8,712 nucleotides of DNA from Cloacimonetes bacterium UBA4175 (lineage in GTDB: Bacteria; Cloacimonadota; Cloacimonadia; Cloacimonadales; Cloacimonadaceae). Positions 4,642-8,712 of the stretch are shown piece after piece (the stretch's first letter is position 1; every line of letters starts with the position of its first letter). The notes beneath the pieces are model-generated. The model saw nothing but the letters and a program-made list of their open reading frames with translations. It did not search any database and was not told where the DNA came from. Location: contig DFUX01000085.1 of NCBI GenBank assembly GCA_002379855.1, forward strand, positions 1 through 8,712, read 5' to 3'. The translations under genes were made by a program, and so were the position numbers.

Positions 4642-7032
4642 TCACAGCTCAAGCAGGACGCTGTCTTTACCCAGCAGGTCGTCCAGGATGCTGTCCCAGT
4701 CCGAGCTTTCCTTAACGCTGGCCCTGGCTTTGATGCGTAACTGTGCGTAGGATTCCGGGTCTTTTTCCGCCAGTTCCACCATTTTCAGGATAGCTTTGAC
4801 CCAGGTGTCGGGCTTCTGGTCTGGCACAATTGCTCCGCCGCCGCCGCTAACCAGTTCCTTGGGCCCGCCGTGGTTGGATACCAGAGCCGGCAAGCCGCAG
4901 GACAGGGATTCCAGGATCACCATCCCAAAGGTGTCCGTAACGCTCGGAAAGAGGAAGACATCCGCTCCATTGTATACCCCGGGAAGCTTATCCCTGCTTA
5001 GGGCTCCCGTGAAATGGACTCTGGGGTAGTTTTCGAGTTCCTCTTTCATCTCGCTCAGATAGGGGCCGTTTCCTGCCACGATCAGGTTGACGTCGTCCCT
5101 GGTCTTTGCCAGACGCCGGTACACCTCGCAGAGGAGGTCCAGGGATTTGTCCTTAGATACGCGTCCCGCGTAGAGTAAGGTAAATCCGTCCCGGATGTCC
5201 AGCTCGGTTTTCAGATAGCTTTTGCGGTCCTGCATAGGCTCAAAGTCATCCGCCTCGATTCCCCGCCGCAGCAGCTTCACGTTTTTGGCGTGGATGTTTC
5301 TTTCTTCCAGAATCTTGCCATATTCATTGGTGGGCACCCTGATCTCGTCCATCAGGGAATAGAACCACCTTTCGTAGGAGAGGATGATGTTGGAGGCGGA
5401 TTCATCCTCGATGATGTGCCTGGCTTCGGCGTGAAAATCCGTGTGGTAGATTCCGATGCAGTGCACGTTCAGCATCCTGGCCATCAGCAGCCCCAGCAGC
5501 CCCACCGGCCCCGGAGTGGAGATAATGATCTGATCCGGTTCGTTATCCGCGATCAGCTTAACGCTTTTCAGGATGGAGGGGACTTTGATCATATAGCTTT
5601 CATAATAGGGCAAGCGGAAGCTGTACATGGGGGGAAGGTTGATGAGGTTTCCCGGAATATCGGCGCTGATCTCGCCATCCCGCATGGAGGCCACGATCTT
5701 GAGGTCTCTGCCACGGCTGATCGCTTTGTGCCCCATCTGTTTGAGGGTCACGGACACCCCGTTGAGGTCGTTGAGCGTGTCCGAAAACCACAGGGTGCGG
5801 CGGCTCCTTTCCTGCTCCGGGATCTGATGATCCTTCCTGAAATTGGACAGCAGCTCCACCGAGCCGTTCATGTGCCGGACGGAGCTAAAGAAAGGCAGGA
5901 TCAGAAACACTCCCGGAATCGACATGCTGAAGTTGCGGATCAGCTTGACGAGATTGAGGTCCTGGATGTCTTTCTCGATGGAATTCAGCAGGATTTTAAA
6001 GTATGAATCCGCCAGATCGGAAATGTGCAGATACACCTTGTCCAGCTTGTCGTCCACATCCAGATCGCGGGAGTTGTTGAGGGTGTGCAGCAGGTCGGCG
6101 AAGTTCTTCTTCAGCTCGTCTCCGCGCACATCAGCCAATCCCCTGATGGTCTTTATCTTGAGCTTGTTGCCCAGGTCAATGCCGCGATTTTCAAACAGGG
6201 CCTCGGTCACCGAACTCAAGAGCGGGTTTTCCTTCTTCTTTTTGCTCTGCTGCCTGGAAAAATCGTAGGCAATCTTGTAAACGGAGAAAGCCAGGGAATG
6301 GAAGTTGTTGCTTCTGCCATATCCGGCGCTTTGTTTTGTTCGTATAGCTTCCAGAAACTCCGCCTGGTTGGCTGCCTGGGCCTGGGTGTAGGTGCAGCCC
6401 ACAAAGATTCCGGCATGGTCGTCGGAACCCCCGGTGTAGCCTTTGATCCAGGGATCGTCGGATGCGGGTTGGATGCGGTGTTTTTGATAAAGCGACTCGA
6501 TGAGGTGCGCGTCCAGGTTGTCCAGAATATGTTTCCAGCCCAGGTTGTTGAGCACGTTGCGGCCACCGTTGACGCTCTCAAAGACGTCAAACAACAGGAT
6601 CAGCTTTTCCAGGTGCTGCTGATTCAATTTGCCGTTCACCGAGTAGGAGGCATGCGCCACACTGTGGGTAAGTCCGGTTTCCAGCAGGTAGGATCTCAGT
6701 TCATATATATCATTGCGGATGAGGTTAACCATCTCAAACTGCATCTCGTTGAGCCCGTAGATCAGGATGTGGATTTTACAGCCGTCTTCCGGAAAGTAGG
6801 CAGTGCTCTCCACCCCCACGATCACTTTGGAGGGGTGCTTTTCTTTGAGCAGCAACGCTCCCTCGATTTGGTTGTGATCGGTCACGCAGACCAGGTCCAT
6901 GCCCTTTTTCATTGCCCGGTCGTAGATATAAAATGGATCTGTGTATGATTCACGGGCTCCCAATTTTTGCAAAAACCATTCTGCGGGATGCTCGGAATAG
7001 ATCGAATGACAGTGCAAATCTGCCTTTAGCAT
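4642..7032 (-). CDS. PHP domain-glycosyltransferase (GT4-like) fusion
   Basis: The 796-aa protein is a fusion. Residues 1 to about 235 form a PHP metal-dependent phosphoesterase-type domain with DLHCHS (H7, H9), TDHN (52-54), GVES (E75), KIHIL (H88), AHAS (H127) and GGSDDHAG (D204, H206), so the metal ligands look complete. Residues 240-405 are mostly helical and charged, unrecognised, with a hydrophobic stretch near 366-382. Residues 412-785 are a GT-B glycosyltransferase of the GT4 type: LWFSDTLNDLNGVS at its N-terminal edge, YAGRVSKDKSLDLL, VAGNGPY, and DVFLFPSVTDTFGMVILE, where the usual first Glu of the EX7E motif is Asp700 and Glu708 is kept, as in some MgtA/SqdX-like enzymes. It probably transfers a sugar from a nucleotide donor; the PHP part could hydrolyse a phosphorylated intermediate or regulate. 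Acceptor is unknown. The ATG has AGGAG 6 nt upstream and follows a TATAAT. No partner genes are adjacent. Confidence 0.85.
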   Translation of the reverse strand: MLKADLHCHSIYSEHPAEWFLQKLGARESYTDPFYIYDRAMKKGMDLVCVTDHNQIEGALLLKEKHPSKVIVGVESTAYFPEDGCKIHILIYGLNEMQFEMVNLIRNDIYELRSYLLETGLTHSVAHASYSVNGKLNQQHLEKLILLFDVFESVNGGRNVLNNLGWKHILDNLDAHLIESLYQKHRIQPASDDPWIKGYTGGSDDHAGIFVGCTYTQAQAANQAEFLEAIRTKQSAGYGRSNNFHSLAFSVYKIAYDFSRQQSKKKKENPLLSSVTEALFENRGIDLGNKLKIKTIRGLADVRGDELKKNFADLLHTLNNSRDLDVDDKLDKVYLHISDLADSYFKILLNSIEKDIQDLNLVKLIRNFSMSIPGVFLILPFFSSVRHMNGSVELLSNFRKDHQIPEQERSRRTLWFSDTLNDLNGVSVTLKQMGHKAISRGRDLKIVASMRDGEISADIPGNLINLPPMYSFRLPYYESYMIKVPSILKSVKLIADNEPDQIIISTPGPVGLLGLLMARMLNVHCIGIYHTDFHAEARHIIEDESASNIILSYERWFYSLMDEIRVPTNEYGKILEERNIHAKNVKLLRRGIEADDFEPMQDRKSYLKTELDIRDGFTLLYAGRVSKDKSLDLLCEVYRRLAKTRDDVNLIVAGNGPYLSEMKEELENYPRVHFTGALSRDKLPGVYNGADVFLFPSVTDTFGMVILESLSCGLPALVSNHGGPKELVSGGGGAIVPDQKPDTWVKAILKMVELAEKDPESYAQLRIKARASVKESSDWDSILDDLLGKDSVLLEL

Positions 7033-7038
7033 TGATAA

Positions 7039-7043
7039 CTCCT
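7039..7043 (-). promoter_or_regulatory. Shine-Dalgarno of the PHP-GT gene
   Basis: Minus-strand AGGAG ends 6 nt before the ATG at 7032, and the protein begins directly with the PHP motif MLKADLHCHS, so the start is well supported. Confidence 0.7.
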
Positions 7044-7062
7044 ATATGTGCATTCATAAAGG

Positions 7063-7068
7063 ATTATA
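7063..7068 (-). promoter_or_regulatory. candidate -10 box for the PHP-GT gene
   Basis: The minus strand reads TATAAT, a perfect -10 consensus, about 30 nt before the start codon in a locally AT-rich stretch. The sequence 16-18 bp upstream (ATAATA region) is a poor -35, so the promoter may rely on an activator or be coincidental. Confidence 0.4.
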
Positions 7069-7090
7069 CGCCTGCTGAGTTAGAATATTA

Positions 7091-7115
7091 TTAGGATTTG
7101 ATAAATAATTCCTAA
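7091..7115. promoter_or_regulatory. inverted repeat upstream of the PHP-GT promoter
   Basis: TTAGGATTT (7091-7099) and AATTCCTAA (7107-7115) form 9-bp arms with one mismatch around a 7-bp spacer. It lies just upstream of the candidate -10, near where a regulator would contact the promoter. No T tract follows a stable GC stem, so it is unlikely to be a terminator. Operator function is inference. Confidence 0.3.
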
Positions 7116-7139
7116 CAATTGGGGTGGCGTGACGGGGAG

Positions 7140-7180
7140 CCGGGATGACACAGTTATGTAGCTTGGTTGCGTTGTTTCAG
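7140..7180 (+). repeat. dispersed palindromic repeat, copy 3 (right half only)
   Basis: CCGGGATGACACAG is followed by a tail ending TTGTTTCAG, matching the right half and tail of the copy at 65-108. The left arm is absent or decayed (upstream reads GCGTGACGGGGA), so it is a truncated or eroded copy. Confidence 0.55.
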
Positions 7181-7203
7181 GGCTCCTTTCCACCATTCCA
7201 CCT

Positions 7204-7434
7204 TTTCACCTTTCCATAAAAATCTCACAACCATCTCCATAATACTTCATACCGCCTTCCCTTGATACTACAGCGTTTGGTGCCATCATCCTTAGGTCAT
7301 CCCTCACCAGGTTAAGGATGACTGCCGGAAGACCCACGTCGGAGAGGGGAATGCAAATGAGGGCGCTCCCTCCATCCCGCGCGTAACTCCTCTCCCCATA
7401 ATATATAGGTGCTACGATAGGTGGAAAGGTGAAA
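7204..7434. repeat. 13-bp perfect inverted repeat flanking about 205 bp
   Basis: TTTCACCTTTCCA (7204-7216) is the exact reverse complement of TGGAAAGGTGAAA (7422-7434). A related pair, CCTTTCCACC (7185-7194) and GGTGGAAAGG (7420-7429), overlaps it. The arms are low-complexity, and no transposase or target duplication is visible, so a miniature mobile element is only a weak possibility. Confidence 0.3.
7287..7320. repeat. inverted repeat with GGATGAC core
   Basis: CATCCTTA (7287-7294) and TAAGGATG (7313-7320) are perfectly complementary around an 18-nt loop. GTCATCCC inside the loop (7296-7303) and GGATGAC at the right edge echo the dispersed CCCGGGATGACAC repeat, so this may be a diverged member. 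Confidence 0.4.
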
Positions 7435-7439
7435 TCTCC

Positions 7440-7512
7440 GCATGAAGTCCATTTGAGCCCAGGCGTCTGGTGGCAATATATGAAGCCAGTCCTGGCTCAA
7501 TGAACTCCATGC
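7440..7512. repeat. imperfect hairpin I (arms U1 and U2)
   Basis: Arm U1 (7440-7463) and the reverse complement of arm U2 (7491-7512) read GCATG[A/G]AGT[C/T]CATT...GAGCC...AGG. They differ by two transitions and two single-base insertions, and the loop is 27 nt. The arms share the core TG[A/G]AGT[C/T]C with the arms of the adjacent hairpin at 7519-7595. Confidence 0.6.
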
Positions 7513-7518
7513 TGGCTG

Positions 7519-7595
7519 GTCGTTTGGAGTTCAAGCCGGCAAGGAAAGCTGTATAGATTCCCCCAATCCCAAAGCCGGCTCGGACTTCAAACGAC
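7519..7595. repeat. imperfect hairpin II (arms U3 and U4)
   Basis: Arm U3 (7519-7540) and the reverse complement of arm U4 (7574-7595) match at 19 of 22 positions: GTCGTTTG[G/A]AGT[T/C]C then AGCCGGC. All three differences are transitions. The loop is 33 nt. The arms carry the same TG[A/G]AGT[C/T]C core as hairpin I, so the region is a four-arm family arranged forward, reverse, forward, reverse. Confidence 0.6.
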
Positions 7596-7609
7596 CCTGA
7601 AAAGACTGG

Positions 7610-7665
7610 ATCCCGGGTCAAGCATGCGCTTGCCCGGGATGACACAGTATATAGCCTGATGGTTC
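7610..7665 (+). repeat. dispersed palindromic repeat, copy 2 (long-stem form)
   Basis: ATCCCGGG (7610-7617) and CCCGGGAT (7633-7640) form the same 8-bp stem as copy 1. The apical part here is CAAGC-ATGC-GCTTG, which adds a 5-bp stem where copy 1 has only TCAAG. GACACAG follows and then a diverged tail. It ends about 18-35 bp before the left end of the insertion sequence. Confidence 0.7.
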
Positions 7666-7707
7666 TTGTTACGGGGGTGAGGTGTCCTGAAAAAGGTGGA
7701 CTAAAAT

Positions 7708-7713
7708 AAGGAG
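7708..7713 (+). promoter_or_regulatory. Shine-Dalgarno of IS3 orfA
   Basis: AAGGAG lies 7 nt before the ATG at 7721, within the left end of the insertion sequence. Confidence 0.65.
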
Positions 7714-7720
7714 TAAAAAA

Positions 7721-8137
7721 ATGGCTAAACAGTCCATCGCCCAAGTAACGCTTCGCTACAGTGAGGCGTTCAAGTTGAAAGTAGTTCAGGAGATTGATAA
7801 AGGAAGGTTGACAATAGCAGAGGCAACCCGTCTTTATGAAATCAATGGCAGAACCACGATCTACAAGTGGCTCCGCAAATACGGAAAGGATCAAGTAATA
7901 AGAAGATACGTGAGGATTGAGATGAAAGACGAGAAATCGATACTGAAAGAGAAAGAAGAGCGGATCAAGGAGTTGGAGTCCGCCTTGGCCTCTGTCACCC
8001 TGCACAATATCTGCCTTCAGAGCTATGTGGAGGTGGTCAACGAGAACATCAGCGATGCCGAAAAAAAAACTTCACTTTCCAGGCTGTCCCCCGAGCAAAG
8101 AAGAACGCTGGAGCGGCTTCTGTCAAAGCGTCCATGA
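7721..8137 (+). CDS. IS3-family transposase OrfA
   Basis: The 138-aa OrfA is the DNA-binding part of an IS3 transposase, which recognises the element's inverted repeats. Residues about 9-55 (YSEAFKLKVVQEIDKGRLTI ... TIYKWLRKYG) form the Transposase_8-type helix-turn-helix. Residues about 68-95 (DEKSILKEKEERIKELESAL) are a heptad-like coiled coil, matching the leucine zipper that multimerises OrfA. The length is a little above the common 90-120 aa. Its 3' end overlaps orfB in the -1 frame: the orfB ATG at 8134 overlaps the TGA at 8135-8137. A run of nine A (8061-8069) allows -1 frameshifting to an OrfAB fusion. Translation starts from a clear AAGGAG site. Confidence 0.88.
   Translation: MAKQSIAQVTLRYSEAFKLKVVQEIDKGRLTIAEATRLYEINGRTTIYKWLRKYGKDQVIRRYVRIEMKDEKSILKEKEERIKELESALASVTLHNICLQSYVEVVNENISDAEKKTSLSRLSPEQRRTLERLLSKRP
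8062..8068 (+). promoter_or_regulatory. programmed -1 frameshift site (A_AAA_AAA)
   Basis: In the orfA frame the heptamer reads A AAA AAA within a 9-A run, the canonical slippery form used by many IS3 elements. Slipping back one base continues as AAC TTC ACT TTC CAG and stays open through the orfB ATG at 8134, with no stop, giving an OrfAB fusion. I see no obvious stimulatory stem-loop just downstream. Confidence 0.7.
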
Positions 8138-8712
8138 GCGCCATCTGCAAGAATCTCAACAAGAGCAAGTCCTGGTATTATGAGACCCTGGCATCCTCCC
8201 AGAAGGTTGCGGAATACGAGCAGATGATTGTGGACGAGGTGCTTAAGATCAGGGCGGCGCATCCTGCCTACGGCATCCGCAAGCTGTGGCATGAGTTGTC
8301 CAACCTGGGGATCGGGATCGGCCGGGACAAACTCCACAGGATCCTGCGCGATCGCGGCCTGGTCCTGCCCCGGCGCTACAAGAAGGTTCGCACGTCGATC
8401 CCCGGTATTTATGACTCCAGCTTTGAAAACCTGATCAAGGGACTACCTATAACCCGTCCCAACCAGGCGGTCTGCGCCGACATCACCTATATCCACACCA
8501 CCGAAGGCATTCTCTACCTGTCGGTTCTGATGGACATGTATTCCCGGAAGATACTCAGCTTCAACATCAGCAACAATCTGCGCACTGACGGGGCTCTGGA
8601 TTGCCTGAACAAGGCTTTGAAAAGCACGCCGGAACTGAAAGGCGCCATCCACCATTCAGACCATGGCTGCCAGTACTGCTCTTACCGGTATCTGAAAAAG
8701 CTCCAATCCCAT
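8134..8712 (+). CDS. IS3-family transposase OrfB (partial, DDE integrase catalytic part)
   Basis: This frame lies -1 to orfA, starts at the overlapping ATGA and stays open to the window edge (193 codons visible of a usual 270-300). Residues about 43-80 (HPAYGIRKLWHEL ... ILRDRGLVLPRR) form the HTH_21 domain. The retroviral-integrase-like core begins near 110. VCADITYIHT supplies the first catalytic Asp (D116) and HHSDHGCQYCS the second (D176), 60 residues apart as normal for IS3. LMDMYSRKIL is the conserved strand between them. The catalytic Glu should lie about 35 residues beyond D176, outside the window. OrfB is made either by reinitiation or as the OrfAB fusion, the active transposase in this family. 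No disabling mutation is seen. Confidence 0.88.
   Translation, partial: MSAICKNLNKSKSWYYETLASSQKVAEYEQMIVDEVLKIRAAHPAYGIRKLWHELSNLGIGIGRDKLHRILRDRGLVLPRRYKKVRTSIPGIYDSSFENLIKGLPITRPNQAVCADITYIHTTEGILYLSVLMDMYSRKILSFNISNNLRTDGALDCLNKALKSTPELKGAIHHSDHGCQYCSYRYLKKLQSH

Larger units (their letters stand above)
7121..7682. other. long non-coding region rich in repeats
   Basis: No credible gene is present: the open frames here lack ribosome sites and family motifs and cross repeat boundaries. The stretch holds a partial dispersed repeat (7140-7180), pyrimidine-rich CCTTTCCACC-type sequence, a GGATGAC-containing inverted repeat (7287-7320), four related arms forming two hairpins (7440-7595), and a second full dispersed repeat (7610-7647) immediately before the insertion sequence. 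About 7321-7419 shows nothing I can assign. Confidence 0.6.
7683..8712 (+). mobile_element. IS3-family insertion sequence, left part (runs off the right edge)
   Basis: The element contains a complete orfA and the start of orfB in the standard IS3 layout. The left end is placed at 7683, where TGTCCTGAAAAAGGTGGAC begins with the TG typical of IS3-family ends and lies 38 bp before orfA. The right inverted repeat and target duplication are outside the window, so the exact boundary is provisional. The element appears intact so far and sits beside a cluster of intergenic repeats. Confidence 0.85.

Noticed and set aside
5290..6948. Two long plus-strand frames (5290-6006 and 6025-6948) opposite PHP-GT
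   Set aside because: They are shadows of a gene with complete PHP and GT4 motifs and have no start signals.
7440..7647. CRISPR array
   Set aside because: The repeated arms alternate in orientation, are imperfect and lack regular spacers; no cas gene is present.
7412..8005. Minus-strand open frame of 197 codons
   Set aside because: It crosses from IS3 orfA antisense through the left IS end, a dispersed repeat and the four-arm hairpins, so it cannot be an old gene.

Overview
The window looks like a chromosomal segment of a GC-rich, Gram-negative bacterium. An outer membrane is implied by a TonB-dependent receptor with a signal peptide and by a lipoprotein. Lineage cannot be fixed from sequence alone. 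The mix of a TonB receptor/lipoprotein pair, a PHP-glycosyltransferase fusion and dispersed CCCGGGATGAC-type intergenic palindromes would suit an uncultured FCB-group bacterium (for example Cloacimonadota), but that is a guess.

Layout, left to right. (1) 1-191 is non-coding and hairpin-rich: two perfect tandem stem-loops at the edge, one copy of a dispersed palindromic repeat, and a further hairpin downstream of the receptor gene. (2) 192-2911, minus strand, is a two-gene operon: a lipoprotein (267 aa) followed by a TonB-dependent outer-membrane receptor (639 aa). The two genes overlap by 4 nt (GTGA), which suggests translational coupling. (3) 2912-3183 is a divergent intergenic region. The lipoprotein leader holds three GCCTCCC/GGGAGGC blocks that can form mutually exclusive hairpins, and one of them can also cover the Shine-Dalgarno. 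(4) 3184-4590, plus strand, is one polypeptide with two complete deoxynucleoside-kinase domains. (5) 4642-7032, minus strand, is a 796-aa protein joining an N-terminal PHP metallophosphoesterase-type domain, an uncharacterised helical linker and a C-terminal GT4-type glycosyltransferase. It is convergent with the kinase, 51 bp away. (6) 7033-7682 is a long non-coding region with a candidate promoter and palindrome for the PHP-GT gene, two more copies or partial copies of the dispersed repeat, and a cluster of four related arms forming two adjacent imperfect hairpins. (7) 7683-8712 is the left part of an IS3-family insertion sequence: orfA complete, orfB cut by the window edge, joined by both an ATGA overlap and an in-frame A_AAA_AAA slippery site.

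The receptor and lipoprotein probably work together at the outer membrane, importing an unidentified ligand. The kinase (nucleotide salvage) and PHP-GT (glycoconjugate synthesis) show no functional link to them or to each other. I see no defence island, CRISPR array, tRNA or rRNA. The least ordinary features are the tandem kinase, the PHP-GT fusion, the competing hairpins ahead of the lipoprotein, and the repeat cluster beside the IS.
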